Assembly (NCBI RefSeq): GCF_013620795.1
Contig: NZ_LGLW01000006.1
Location: 124,001 to 188,000 of the forward strand
Source of the DNA: Pseudomonas sp. Q2-TVG4-2
GTDB taxonomy: Bacteria; Pseudomonadota; Gammaproteobacteria; Pseudomonadales; Pseudomonadaceae
Direction: 5' to 3'
DNA: 64,000 nucleotides
The notes beneath the pieces were generated by a model that was given only the letters and a program-made list of their open reading frames with translations, ran no database searches and was not told the DNA's origin. Shown here in pieces: positions 16,494 to 25,565 of the stretch. A program made the position numbers and the translations under genes. How positions within the stretch are numbered: the stretch's first letter is position 1; every line of letters begins with the position of its first letter.

Positions 16494-16739
16494 ATGAAAG
16501 ACGTCTTCTTCTTCGACTCCATGCTGACGCCGAAGATCATTATCTTTATCTACTGGCTTGGGTTGATCAGTGTGGTCATCGGTGCGATCGGCACAATGTT
16601 CGCCGAGTATGGCGGTGGCTTCTGGGCCGGGCTCGGCATCCTGCTGTTCGGTCTGATTGGCACACGGGTCTGGTGCGAGCTGTTGATTGTGCTGTTCAAG
16701 ATCAACGAGAACCTGCAAAAGATCGCCAACCGTCAATGA
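16494..16739 (+). CDS. DUF4282 small membrane protein
   Basis: 81 residues. It begins MKDVFFFDSMLTPKIIIFIY and has two hydrophobic helices (about 14-36 and 43-66) with short polar ends, which matches DUF4282 proteins of unknown function. The start at 16494 is set by AAAGGA at 16481-16486; the open frame extends upstream to 16296 but that part looks non-coding. It is divergent from DUF2868 and converges with tctA, with a 54-bp gap between stops. Confidence 0.8.
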   Translation: MKDVFFFDSMLTPKIIIFIYWLGLISVVIGAIGTMFAEYGGGFWAGLGILLFGLIGTRVWCELLIVLFKINENLQKIANRQ

Positions 16740-16793
16740 TCATCAAGGGCGGCGTCCATGCCACCCACAACTGTGACTCGCTCCTCGCTTCAC

Positions 16794-18272
16794 TCAACTG
16801 GCCTTGATGCGCTCCTGCCAGTAGCGGCGAACCGCGAAGAACAGCGAAAGCGCGGTGAGGATAAGGAAAATCCAGGTGATCGGGCCGCGGAAAAAGATCA
16901 TTGGATCGCCGCGGCCGATCAGCAGTGTGCGCCGCAGGTTGTCCTCGAACATGGGCCCGAGGATGAAGCCGAGCAGGAAGGGTGCGGTGGCGAACCCGGT
17001 GCGGTTGAACACGTAGCCGACCACGCCAAACACCAGCATCAGGCCGATATCGAACACGCTGTTGTTTACCGCGAAGGCACCGTAGACGCAGAACATCAGC
17101 ACGATCGGCAACAGGATTTCCTTCGGGATGTCAGCGACCAGGGAGAAATACTTGATGACGCCCTGACCGACGAACAGCAGCACCGCCGAGCTCAGCATGA
17201 TGCCGCAGAACAGTGCGTAGATCAGCGTGAGGTTTTCCTGGAACAGCACCGGGCCGGGCGTCAGCCCGTGGATCATGAAGGCGCCGAGAATGATTGCGGT
17301 GATCACGTCGCCCGGAATACCCAGCGACAACAGCGGGATTAGGGTCGCGCCGGCCACGCCATTGTTGCCGGACTCCGCCGCTGCCACGCCTTCGAGCTCA
17401 CCTTTGCCGAAATTTGCCGGATTCTTCGAGCGCCGCTTGGCCTCGCTGTAGGAGATGAAAGACGCCGCGGTGGCACCGGCGCCGGGAATGGTGCCGATGA
17501 TCACGCCGATTACCGAACCGCGGAAGATGGTTTTCAGGCTGGCCTTGAGCTCCCCGAGGGTAAGGCCTACGCCGCTGCTGGCGGCGCGGATATGGGGGCC
17601 GGCCTTTTTCAGGTAGAAATCGATCACCTCCGGCACCGCGAACAGCCCGATCAACAACGGCACGAAGGAGACGCGATCCATCAGGTTGTAATTGTCGAAA
17701 GTCAGCCGCTGGCTGCCGTAGACCATATCCATGCCGATCGACGAGACGATGACCCCGAGGCAGGCGGCAATCAGCCCCTTTACGGGCGATTCGCCGGCGA
17801 TGGAGATGATGATGGTCAGCGAAAAGCAGATCAGCCAGAAGAATTCCGGCGGGCCGAAATTCAGCGCGACCTTGGCCAGGTAGGAGGCGAAGAGGATCAG
17901 CGCCAGATTAGACAGCACGTCGGCGATACAGGACGAATAGAGCGCCATCTGTAGCGCCTTCTTGGCCTTGCCCTGTTGGGTCAGCGGGTAGCCGTCGAGC
18001 AGCGTGCAGGCCGCCGCGGGCGAGCCGGGGGTGTGGATCAGGATGGCGGTGATCGAACCGCCGTACATGCCGCCCTTGTAGATGCCCACCAGCAGCAGGA
18101 TCGCGGTTACCGGCTCGAGACTGAAGGTAAACGGCAGCGCCAAGGCTACGGCCATGGTCGCCGTCAGGCCCGGAATGGCGCCAACAACCACGCCGATCAG
18201 CACACCGATGCCAATCGCGACGAAATTGTCGACGCTCAGGAACAGGTCCAATACTTCGGAAAAGCCTTCCAT
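16794..18272 (-). CDS. tctA: Tripartite tricarboxylate transporter, large permease subunit
   Basis: TctA-family permease, the translocating subunit of a TTT system that imports di- or tricarboxylates using a periplasmic binding protein. 492 residues with about twelve hydrophobic segments. The conserved first half is present (GLTATMAVALALPFTFSLEP, then GIYKGGMYGGSITAILIHTP), and the duplicated motif near the middle includes TIPGAGATAASFISY. It is the third gene of tctC-tctB-tctA. No tctDE-like two-component pair lies next to it, so regulation is not visible here. Confidence 0.93.
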   Translation of the reverse strand: MEGFSEVLDLFLSVDNFVAIGIGVLIGVVVGAIPGLTATMAVALALPFTFSLEPVTAILLLVGIYKGGMYGGSITAILIHTPGSPAAACTLLDGYPLTQQGKAKKALQMALYSSCIADVLSNLALILFASYLAKVALNFGPPEFFWLICFSLTIIISIAGESPVKGLIAACLGVIVSSIGMDMVYGSQRLTFDNYNLMDRVSFVPLLIGLFAVPEVIDFYLKKAGPHIRAASSGVGLTLGELKASLKTIFRGSVIGVIIGTIPGAGATAASFISYSEAKRRSKNPANFGKGELEGVAAAESGNNGVAGATLIPLLSLGIPGDVITAIILGAFMIHGLTPGPVLFQENLTLIYALFCGIMLSSAVLLFVGQGVIKYFSLVADIPKEILLPIVLMFCVYGAFAVNNSVFDIGLMLVFGVVGYVFNRTGFATAPFLLGFILGPMFEDNLRRTLLIGRGDPMIFFRGPITWIFLILTALSLFFAVRRYWQERIKAS

Positions 18273-18299
18273 TCGGTCACTCGCGGATGAGGGGCAGGG

Positions 18300-18797
18300 T
18301 CAATCCCAGAGCGTGCCGGAGGGCAGCGGGACGTTCAGCACATGGATAAACAAAAGGCTCACCAACCATGGCAAGGCGACAGCCAGCAGGTAGAGCCAGG
18401 GCTTGCGCACCGGGTGCGCAGCAAACAGCAGGAGAGTTCCGAAAACGCCGGCAGCGATGGCGCCCAGCGGCTCGAACAGCAGCCAGTAAACGCCCAGCCC
18501 GCTGAGCATGACCAGCCAGCGCCATGGCGGTGCGGCGCCCTCTTCGGGATCCCCCGCGGTGCGCTTCGGCGGGCGCAGACAGCCTTCGATGATCAGCGCC
18601 AATGACAGCGCGGCCACCAGCCAGCCGGCCGCACTGGGGAGCCAACGTGGCGACTGCATCGGGTTCTCGACCATCGGCGCCTCGTCGATGTAGTTCGGCA
18701 CGAGGTAGAACAGAAACACCAGCGCGGCCACCAGCCAGATCGCACCCAGCAGCGTGTTGATGTTGGCCCAGCGCGGCAGGCCGGCAGCGAGCGTCAT
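18300..18797 (-). CDS. tctB: Tripartite tricarboxylate transporter, small permease subunit
   Basis: TctB, the small four-helix membrane subunit that partners TctA. About 165 residues. Hydrophobic segments lie near 17-35, 58-76, 95-128 and 140-160. Start ATG 18797 follows AAGGAG, at good spacing; the open frame runs further upstream but without conservation. The gaps to tctC (11 bp) and tctA (27 bp) are short, indicating one operon. Confidence 0.88.
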   Translation of the reverse strand: MTLAAGLPRWANINTLLGAIWLVAALVFLFYLVPNYIDEAPMVENPMQSPRWLPSAAGWLVAALSLALIIEGCLRPPKRTAGDPEEGAAPPWRWLVMLSGLGVYWLLFEPLGAIAAGVFGTLLLFAAHPVRKPWLYLLAVALPWLVSLLFIHVLNVPLPSGTLWD

Positions 18798-18808
18798 GGT
18801 GAATCTCC

Positions 18809-19789
18809 TTATTGGAGTTCGGCCTGGCCGGCGACGTCCTGCCAACGCTCGACATCCTGTGCGACATAGTCGCGGAACTCATCGCCTTCGTGGGTCGCCG
18901 TCTCGCCGCCAATCTGCGCTACGAAGTCCCTGAAGCTCTGGTCCTCCATGACGTTCTCCAACGCGCCTTGCAGGGTTTGCACGGCTTCATTGGGGAGACT
19001 TTCATCGGCGATCAGGCCGAACCAGGCGGTGGTGACGAAATCGCCAAGGCCCAGGTCGGCGCCGAGCTTGGACAGCGGCTCGACGCCCGGCAGATACGGC
19101 GAGGGCTCCGCGGAGGTCACCGCCAGCGCCCTGAGCTTGCCGGACTTGATGTGCGACAGCACGGTCGGCATGTTCTCGAACGACACGTCTACGTCACCGC
19201 CGAGCAGGGCGGGCAGGGCCTCGCCGCTCCCGCGGAACGGCACATGGGTCATCTTGGTGCCGGTCATGGTCTTGAACAGCTCGCCGGACATATGGATCGA
19301 GCTGCCGATGCCGGAGGAGCTGAAGGTCATTTCCTTGGTTTTAGCCGCCTCGACGAAGTCTTCCACGCTTTTGTAGGGGCTGTCAGCCGGGACCACCATG
19401 ACGTTGGGAATCTCGATGACGTTGCGGATGAAGCGAAAGTCCTTCACCGGCTCGTAGGGCAGTTTTTTGTAGATCACCGGGCCGATGGTGTGACCGGGCG
19501 AGGCCATCAGGATGGTGTGGTCGCTGCCGCGACCGCCACGGGCCAGCTGCCCCGTGGCCATGGTAGAGCCGGCGCCGGGACGGTTCTCGACGACCACGGT
19601 GCCGATTTCCTTCTGCAGCAAGTCTGCAACCTTGCGCGAAAGCACGTCGGTGGTGCCGCCTGGAGCGTAAGGCACGACTAGGCGAACGGTGTCGGTCGGC
19701 CAATTGGCGGCCTGAGCGGATATGGATGCGAGTGGAAGCGCGGCGCTCAGCAGAAGCAGGCGCAGGGCCCGCGGGAGAATCAGTGACAT
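18809..19789 (-). CDS. tctC: Tripartite tricarboxylate transporter, substrate-binding protein (copy 1)
   Basis: TctC-type periplasmic binding protein of about 326 residues with a signal peptide ending SISAQA-A (about residue 27). The family motif VPYAPGGTTD comes shortly after, then ENRPGAGS and ASPGHTIGP. It is the first gene of the tctCBA operon, preceded by an AGGGAAG site. A second copy at 21312-22289 is very similar: by hand alignment about 44 substitutions over some 300 mature residues. The substrate is unknown; a citrate-, glutarate- or C5-acid-like compound is plausible from the neighbouring CoA-transferase. Confidence 0.93.
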   Translation of the reverse strand: MSLILPRALRLLLLSAALPLASISAQAANWPTDTVRLVVPYAPGGTTDVLSRKVADLLQKEIGTVVVENRPGAGSTMATGQLARGGRGSDHTILMASPGHTIGPVIYKKLPYEPVKDFRFIRNVIEIPNVMVVPADSPYKSVEDFVEAAKTKEMTFSSSGIGSSIHMSGELFKTMTGTKMTHVPFRGSGEALPALLGGDVDVSFENMPTVLSHIKSGKLRALAVTSAEPSPYLPGVEPLSKLGADLGLGDFVTTAWFGLIADESLPNEAVQTLQGALENVMEDQSFRDFVAQIGGETATHEGDEFRDYVAQDVERWQDVAGQAELQ

Positions 19790-20035
19790 GGAGCTTCCCT
19801 TTTTTCTAGTTGTTGTGTGGTGTCCAATCAGCGAACGAAAGCGCAAGCGGTGGCTTTCAGTCAACTTTGGCGCCTAGATCAGACATCGCTACCTTATAGG
19901 ATGATTTTCTGGCGAGCCCATGGATATCCAAAAAGTGTTCGATAATCGCACGCTTGTGCTGTCGGCACTGCTTGTGGTTTCGGCACGCTTGGGCCAACTT
20001 CGATCCTTTTGAGCAATTCGGTGAAGGAGGTGCGG

Positions 20036-21229
20036 GTGAGCGTTCTGCAAGGCATCAAGGTATTGGATCTGACCCGCATACTCGCCGGGCCTTGGTCGAC
20101 CATGGCGCTGGCCGATCTCGGTGCGGAGGTCTGGAAGATCGAGAGTCTGGAAGGCGGCGACGATACCCGCAGCTGGATGCCGCCGGCCAAGGCCGGCATC
20201 TCGACCTACTACCTCAGCGCCAATCGCAACAAACAGAGCTTGGCAGTGGACCTGCGCAAGCCGGAAGGCCGCCAGTTGATCCTCGATCTGGCTGCACAGG
20301 CGGACGTGGTGGTAGAAAATTTTCTGCCGGCGAGCCTCAAGCGTCTTGGGTTGGACTACGCGGCGTTGTCGGCGGTCAATCCGCGGCTCATTCACTGCTC
20401 GATCACCGGCTATGGTCGTGACAATCCGCTGGAGAATCGTCCGGGCTACGACTTCATCATCCAGGCTGAGAGCGGTTTCATGTCGATCACCGGCGAGAAG
20501 GAAGGCGAACCGATGCGCTTGGGCGTCGCCTTCATCGACTTGGTCACCGGCATGAACGCTGTTCAAGGCATTCTCGCCGCGCTGTACGAGCGTGAAAGAT
20601 CCGGCTTCGGCCAGTCGGTGGACATCGCCTTGTCCGACAGCGCGCTGCACTTTCTCGCCAACATCGCCTCCGGCTACCTCAACACCGGCAAAGTGCCGCA
20701 GCGCTATGGCAATGCACACGCCAGCATCGTCCCCTATCAATTGTTCAACACCGCCGACGGTAGCATCGCCCTGGCCGTGGGCAACGATGACCAGTACCGG
20801 CGACTGTGCCTGGATGTACTGAAGCGACCGGAGCTGCACAACGATTCGCGCTTCACCCAGAACAAAAGCCGCACCGAGAATCGCGAGCTGCTGATCCCGA
20901 TGCTGCAGGAGGCGTTCGCGGGTTGGAACAACGAGGGGCTGATCGCCGCGCTGCGTGCGCAGAGCATTCCGGTCGGGGAAGTGAAGGACGTGGCTCAGGC
21001 CTTCGAGTCGGAGACCGCTCGGCACCGTGAGCTGGTGATCAGCGCCGAGCATCCAGTCGCCGGAGAGGTGCGCATGGTACGTAGCCCGTTGCGCCTGTCG
21101 CGGACGCCGACCGTCTCACCCAAGGCGCCGCCGATGCACGGACAGCACACCGACAGCGTGCTCGGCCGAGTGCTCGGCAAGAGCGACGCCGAGCTGGCAG
21201 CGTTGCGCGAGGCCGGTGCTATCCGCTGA
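20036..21229 (+). CDS. Class III CoA-transferase (CaiB/BaiF family)
   Basis: Transfers CoA between an acyl-CoA donor (often succinyl-CoA) and a carboxylic acid. About 397 residues. The N-terminal motif ILAGPWSTMALADLGAEVWK is characteristic, and FIDLVTG contains the Asp that carries the acyl intermediate in this family. The GTG at 20036 is chosen because AAGGAGG lies at 20024-20030; a TTG at 20009 would precede that site. It is divergent from tctCBA across 246 bp, and a second tctC lies convergent downstream, so the enzyme probably activates the acid imported by this transporter. The substrate is inference only. Confidence 0.9.
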   Translation: MSVLQGIKVLDLTRILAGPWSTMALADLGAEVWKIESLEGGDDTRSWMPPAKAGISTYYLSANRNKQSLAVDLRKPEGRQLILDLAAQADVVVENFLPASLKRLGLDYAALSAVNPRLIHCSITGYGRDNPLENRPGYDFIIQAESGFMSITGEKEGEPMRLGVAFIDLVTGMNAVQGILAALYERERSGFGQSVDIALSDSALHFLANIASGYLNTGKVPQRYGNAHASIVPYQLFNTADGSIALAVGNDDQYRRLCLDVLKRPELHNDSRFTQNKSRTENRELLIPMLQEAFAGWNNEGLIAALRAQSIPVGEVKDVAQAFESETARHRELVISAEHPVAGEVRMVRSPLRLSRTPTVSPKAPPMHGQHTDSVLGRVLGKSDAELAALREAGAIR

Positions 21230-21251
21230 TGATGCCTGGCGAAAAGGAGTG

Positions 21252-21286
21252 GGGTGGGCTGAAGCGGAGCACCGCCCGGCCCACCC
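21252..21286. terminator. Hairpin between convergent CoA-transferase and second tctC
   Basis: GGGTGGGC (21252-21259) pairs with GCCCACCC (21279-21286) in the 82-bp gap between convergent stops at 21229 and 21312. The sequence belongs to the same GGGTGGGC/GCCCACCC repeat type as 13294-13317. Probably a bidirectional terminator, although no T tract is present. Confidence 0.55.
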
Positions 21287-21311
21287 TAGGCTGACTGGCC
21301 GTTGTGAAGCA

Positions 21312-22289
21312 CTACTGGCCGAGTTCTGCCTGACCCGCGACGCGCTGCCAGCGTTTGACATCTTCGGCGACGTATTCCCGGAAGGCATCGCCCTCTTCGG
21401 TCGCCAGCTCACCACCTAGCTGGGCGACGAAGTCCTTGAAACTCTGGTTGCCGAGCTGCTTGTCCAGCGCGTCCTGCAGCGCCTGCACGCCCTCGTCGGG
21501 CATGCTGTCGTCGGCGACCAGACCGAACCAGGCGGTGGTTACGAAGTCGGTGAGACCCAGATCGGCGTCAAGCTTGGACAGCGGCTCGACGCCCGGCAGA
21601 TACGGCGAAGGCTCGGCGGAGGTCACCGCGAGCGCGCGAAGCTTGCCGGATTTAATATGCGACAGCACTGCCGGCATGTTCTCGAACGACACGTCCACGT
21701 CGCCACTGAGCAACGCCGGCAGGGCCTCGCCGCTGCCGCGGAACGGCACATGGGTCATGTTCGAGTTGGTCATGGCTTTGAACAACTCGCCGGACATGTG
21801 AATGGAGCTGCCGACGCCTGCCGAGCTGAAGGTCATCTCCTTTTCCTTCGCCGCCTTGATGAACTCCTCAACGCTGTTGTAAGGGCTGTTCGCCGGAACG
21901 ACCATGACATTGGGAATTTCGATAACGTTGCGGATGAATTTGAAATCCTTCACCGGGTCGTACGGCAGGTTCTTGTAGATCACTGGGCCGATGGTATGGC
22001 CGGGCGAAGCCATGGCGATGGTGTGGTCGGCGCCGCGTCCGCCACGGGCCAGCTGTCCGGTGGCCATGGTCGAGCCGGCGCCGGGGCGGTTTTCCACCAC
22101 CACGGTGCCGATTTCCTTCTGCAGCAGGTCGGCGACCTTGCGTGAGAGAACATCGGTGGTACCACCCGGTGCATAGGGCACCACCAGGCGAACGGTATCG
22201 GTCGGCCATTCGGCGGCCTGGGCTACGGAGGCGAGCGGGAGCGTGGCACCCAGCAGGAGGGGCAAAAGGCGTTTGACGATGGGCTTCAT
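21312..22289 (-). CDS. Tripartite tricarboxylate transporter, substrate-binding protein (copy 2, orphan)
   Basis: TctC-family binding protein of about 325 residues with signal peptide MKPIVKRLLPLLLGATLPLA ending at AQA. Mature sequence nearly the same as copy 1 (VPYAPGGTTD, ENRPGAGS and ASPGHTIGP all conserved). No tctA/tctB follows, so it presumably docks on the TctAB encoded at 16794-18797. Differences are spread over the protein, denser after residue 240, and both reading frames are intact, so both are probably functional. Start ATG 22289; the long open frame upstream of it is not coding. Confidence 0.92.
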   Translation of the reverse strand: MKPIVKRLLPLLLGATLPLASVAQAAEWPTDTVRLVVPYAPGGTTDVLSRKVADLLQKEIGTVVVENRPGAGSTMATGQLARGGRGADHTIAMASPGHTIGPVIYKNLPYDPVKDFKFIRNVIEIPNVMVVPANSPYNSVEEFIKAAKEKEMTFSSAGVGSSIHMSGELFKAMTNSNMTHVPFRGSGEALPALLSGDVDVSFENMPAVLSHIKSGKLRALAVTSAEPSPYLPGVEPLSKLDADLGLTDFVTTAWFGLVADDSMPDEGVQALQDALDKQLGNQSFKDFVAQLGGELATEEGDAFREYVAEDVKRWQRVAGQAELGQ

Positions 22290-22433
22290 GTTCGTTCCTT
22301 CTTGTGGTTGTTCTATGGAATCACCGCCGTCTGCATGACGAGCGGTCGCGGCCAGGCCACAAATGTAATACCTGGCCAAGTGTAGGTGGGTTCCATGCCC
22401 CCGAAACCCTGAATGCCTGACGATCACTCGATA

Positions 22434-22463
22434 CGAGGCCCAGCCGCCCGACGCTGGGCCTCG
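22434..22463 (-). terminator. Strong hairpin after glpQ
   Basis: CGAGGCCCAGC (22434-22444) and GCTGGGCCTCG (22453-22463) form a perfect 11-bp stem with an 8-nt loop, 7 bp beyond the glpQ stop. No long T run follows on the minus strand, but position and strength fit a terminator. Confidence 0.7.
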
Positions 22464-22470
22464 AATTACC

Positions 22471-23592
22471 TTATTCGGCGCGCAGGCGTACGGCGATATC
22501 CGGCTGATCGATAAACAGCCCGTCGATGCCGGCGTCGAGGTACGCGCGCATCTCAGCCTCGATATCGCCGCGATCGGCGGGTGAATCTCCCTTGCGCAAG
22601 TCGGCCGGCAGGAAAGCGTTCTCGGCGCGGAAGGTGTAAGGGTGCACCTTGAGTCCCGCAGCGTGTGCGTTCGGCACGAAGTCGGTGGGCTGGCCAAGGT
22701 TGCCGTTGGCATCGCGTGGAATGACGTAGCTCTTTTCCGGGCCGACGCCCGCCGCGTAGCGTGAGATTGCCCTGAGTCCCTCGGCCGTTGCCATCTGGGC
22801 GTAGGTCAGGTCGCTGCCGCGTACCTGCTGGTCGTACGGCTGCCCACCGCCGAACAATTGCACCAACCGCAGCTGCGTCAGCCGGCTGAGGGTTTTCAGG
22901 TTATCCACTTCGAATGACTGGATGTACACCGGCGCGTGGCGACCGGCGTAGCCGTTGCGGTGGAGCGTGTGCACCAGCGGTTTTTCCATCGCCAGGCCGA
23001 GTTTCTGGAAATGGGTCGGGTGCTTGGTCTCCGGATACAGGCCGATGCGCCGGCGCTCGCTCAGCTGCATGGTTTTCACCAGATCGATGATTTCCTGCAG
23101 CGTCGGGATTTCCAGGCTGCCGTCGAGACGCGCATTACCGGGGCGGATTTCCGGGATGCGCTCGATGGCTCGCAGGGTTTTCAATTCGGCCAGCGTGAAA
23201 TCCTCGCTGAACCAGCCGGTCAAGCTGACGCCGTCGACCATCTGGGTGCGCTTGCGGTCAGCGAACTCAGGACGCTGTGACACGTCGGTGGTCAAACCCA
23301 ACTCATTGTCATGACGCGCCACCAACTCGCCGTCGCGGGTCATCACCAGGTCCGGTTCGATATAGTCGGCGCCCTGCAGTATCGCCAACGCATAGGCGCC
23401 AAGGGTGTGCTCGGGCACGTAGCCACTGGCGCCGCGGTGGGCGATCACCAGTGGCTTGGGTTCTTCTCGATGGCCGTGCAGCTTCGCCTCGCGGGTCGCG
23501 TCGGGCGAAGCGGCAAAGGCCGCGATTGGCAGCAGCAGGCCGCAAGCGGTTAGCCAGTGGCGCAAAAAGGTGGTGCGGGCAGGGCGGACCAT
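22471..23592 (-). CDS. glpQ: Glycerophosphodiester phosphodiesterase, periplasmic
   Basis: GlpQ-type enzyme that hydrolyses glycerophosphodiesters to glycerol-3-phosphate and an alcohol, a source of phosphate and carbon. About 373 residues with a signal peptide ending AAFAAS (near residue 27). Catalytic and metal ligands are visible: HRGASGYVPEHT, IEPDLVMTRDG and ARHDNELG. Start ATG 23592 follows GAGGAG; the open frame 19 codons upstream lacks conservation. I found no Pho box in the short divergent gap to folA by eye. Confidence 0.93.
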   Translation of the reverse strand: MVRPARTTFLRHWLTACGLLLPIAAFAASPDATREAKLHGHREEPKPLVIAHRGASGYVPEHTLGAYALAILQGADYIEPDLVMTRDGELVARHDNELGLTTDVSQRPEFADRKRTQMVDGVSLTGWFSEDFTLAELKTLRAIERIPEIRPGNARLDGSLEIPTLQEIIDLVKTMQLSERRRIGLYPETKHPTHFQKLGLAMEKPLVHTLHRNGYAGRHAPVYIQSFEVDNLKTLSRLTQLRLVQLFGGGQPYDQQVRGSDLTYAQMATAEGLRAISRYAAGVGPEKSYVIPRDANGNLGQPTDFVPNAHAAGLKVHPYTFRAENAFLPADLRKGDSPADRGDIEAEMRAYLDAGIDGLFIDQPDIAVRLRAE

Positions 23593-23743
23593 GGGAATTC
23601 TCCTCGGGAATGGGAGCAACCAGCCTGGCTGAGATAAATGACGAACCATTGACGTTTCGGAAGAAGAAATATGGCAGCTTTATGATCACGACGTAGTGCT
23701 GACACGATGCCGGACAGGCGTTGGCTCTGATATTCTCGCCGCC

Positions 23744-24259
23744 ATGACCCAGTCTCCAATCCCTCTGGCAATGATCGCCGCGCTCGCAGCAGAGCACGTG
23801 ATCGGCCGTGACAACATCATGCCTTGGCATCTGCCGGCAGACCTCAAACATTTCAAGGCCATGACGCTTGGCAAGCCGATCATCATGGGTCGCAAAACCT
23901 GGGATTCGCTCGGTCGTCCGCTGCCGGGCCGGTTGAATCTGGTGGTCAGCCGTCAGCCGGACCTGCGGCTCGACGGCGCCGAAGCCTTCACCAGCCTGGA
24001 CGCTGCGCTGGTTCGTGCCGAGCAGTGGGCGCGCGAGCAGGGCGTCGACGAACTGATGCTGATTGGCGGCGCGCAGCTCTACGGCCAGGCGCTGAGCCAG
24101 GCACAACGCCTCTACCTCACCCGTATCGAAGCCGATCCTGAAGGCGATGCCTTCTTTCCGGCCTTCGATGAAGCCGAATGGCAGCGCACCGACTGTCAGG
24201 CGCACCCGGCCCAAGGCGAGGCCCCTGCGTATCGCTTCGAGACCTGGCAGCGGCGCTGA
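23744..24259 (+). CDS. folA: Dihydrofolate reductase
   Basis: Reduces dihydrofolate to tetrahydrofolate with NADPH. 171 residues. It begins IPLAMIAALAAEHVIGRDN and has PWHLPADLKHFK with the active-site Asp, GKPIIMGRKTWDS for NADPH binding, and GGAQLYGQAL near the C-terminus. Start ATG 23744 is the family start; the open frame upstream to 23696 is not conserved. It is monocistronic, with a hairpin 28 bp after the stop. Confidence 0.96.
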   Translation: MTQSPIPLAMIAALAAEHVIGRDNIMPWHLPADLKHFKAMTLGKPIIMGRKTWDSLGRPLPGRLNLVVSRQPDLRLDGAEAFTSLDAALVRAEQWAREQGVDELMLIGGAQLYGQALSQAQRLYLTRIEADPEGDAFFPAFDEAEWQRTDCQAHPAQGEAPAYRFETWQRR

Positions 24260-24287
24260 ACCGAACCATCCCGATGCTTCCTTGACC

Positions 24288-24311
24288 GACGCCAAGTTTC
24301 CGCTTGGCGTC
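24288..24311 (+). terminator. Rho-independent-like terminator after folA
   Basis: GACGCCAAG (24288-24296) pairs with CTTGGCGTC (24303-24311) around loop TTTCCG, followed by AGGCTTTA. A 9-bp perfect stem with a modest T stretch. Confidence 0.65.
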
Positions 24312-24353
24312 AGGCTTTATGCTTGCCCATCCGCTCGCCACGAGACTTTCTTC

Positions 24354-24998
24354 ATGCAGAACAAGCCGGACGCCGAGCAGGCGGAGACCATTGCGGCAAT
24401 ATTCGTGCGTCATCCGCTCTGGGAGGATGTGCTTGCGTTGCTGCTCGGGACCGCCATGGTGGCGTTGGGCATTGCCTTTTACAGCCACGCCGGGTTGCTC
24501 ACCGGCGGCACGGTCGGCCTAGCCTTCCTGCTTAAGTATTTTGCCGGCTGGCCCTTCGGGCTGGTGTTCTTCGCCCTGAACGTCCCGTTCTACGTGCTGG
24601 CCATCTGGCGCATGGGTTGGGGCTTCACGCTGCGAACCATTGTCGCGGTGGGGCTGGTGTCGCTGCTGGCCGAACTGACGCCCCATTGGGTCCGTTTCGT
24701 CGAACTCAACATCTATTACGCGGCGCTGTTCGGCGGTGTTGCCATGGGCGTCGGCTTGCTGATGCTGTTCCGCCATCGCGCCAGCCTCGGTGGGGTGAAC
24801 ATCCTCGCCCTGTATCTGCAGGAGCGTATCGGCCTGCGCGCCGGCAGTTTCCAGATGGGGATCGATGCGTTGATCGTGCTGGCCGCAGTGTTCATCGTGC
24901 CGCCGGAAAAGGTGGCGCTCTCGGTGCTGGGCGCGGTGGCGCTGAATCTGGTGCTGGCGATCAATCACCGCGCCGATCGCTACATGGGCGTCAGTTAG
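24354..24998 (+). CDS. YitT family membrane protein
   Basis: About 214 residues with five to six hydrophobic helices (around 25-45, 60-75, 80-100, 112-130, 165-185 and 190-205). The pattern GIAFYSHAGLLTGGTVGLAF in the first helix pair is typical of YitT/DUF161 proteins, whose transport or other role is unknown. Start ATG 24354; a weak CGAGA site lies upstream. It converges with the phosphodiesterase gene, with only 4 bp between stops, so the two transcripts probably overlap. Confidence 0.88.
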   Translation: MQNKPDAEQAETIAAIFVRHPLWEDVLALLLGTAMVALGIAFYSHAGLLTGGTVGLAFLLKYFAGWPFGLVFFALNVPFYVLAIWRMGWGFTLRTIVAVGLVSLLAELTPHWVRFVELNIYYAALFGGVAMGVGLLMLFRHRASLGGVNILALYLQERIGLRAGSFQMGIDALIVLAAVFIVPPEKVALSVLGAVALNLVLAINHRADRYMGVS

Positions 24999-25002
24999 GC
25001 CT

Positions 25003-25458
25003 TCAGCCCAGCGTGACCAGCTGCGCACGTGGCTGGCCGTCTTCGATGTCCAGCAGCGCCACACTGATGGGCAGCTTGAAGCGGCGGCGGCCGGCACTTC
25101 CCGGGTTGAGGTAGAGCACGCCGTCGACCTGCTCGATCTTTGGCTGATGTGAGTGCCCGGCGATCACCACGTCGACACGCTCTGCGACGGGGTCGATCCT
25201 CATCGTCTTGACGTCGTGTGTGACGTGAATGCGCAGCCCGCCGATCTGCAGATCGAGCCGCTCGGGTATCGCGGCGGCCCAGTCACCGCTGTCGACGTTG
25301 CCACTTATGACTTCCAGTGGCGCGAGTTTTCGCAGGCCTTCGAGCACCTCCGGTTTGCCGATATCGCCGGCGTGGATGATGCGCTCGCAGCCTTGCAGGG
25401 CCGTGACGGCTTCAGGCCGTAGCAGGCCGTGGGTATCGGAAATGACGCCGATGCGCAT
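25003..25458 (-). CDS. YfcE/MJ0936-type metallophosphoesterase
   Basis: Small calcineurin-like phosphodiesterase of 151 residues. All metal-binding motifs are visible in order: SDTHG (residues 8-12), HAGDIG, SGNVDSGD, THDVK and GHSHQP. The natural substrate is unknown. Start ATG 25458, with a GGAG site 8 bp before it. It is divergent from the decayed oxidoreductase at 25566. Confidence 0.92.
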   Translation of the reverse strand: MRIGVISDTHGLLRPEAVTALQGCERIIHAGDIGKPEVLEGLRKLAPLEVISGNVDSGDWAAAIPERLDLQIGGLRIHVTHDVKTMRIDPVAERVDVVIAGHSHQPKIEQVDGVLYLNPGSAGRRRFKLPISVALLDIEDGQPRAQLVTLG

Positions 25459-25565
25459 GCTGACTCCAGTCATTTCGAGGCGGTTAAAGGTTAGGGCAAC
25501 CGAGACTTGGCCGCGGTTCGATGTTACGGCACTCTGGCGTCCGCCGAACAATGAGGAATGTGTGA

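Noticed and set aside
18809-22289. Mobile-element origin for the tctC duplication
   Set aside because: No transposase, terminal repeats or base-composition shift is visible; simple duplication or recombination explains it.
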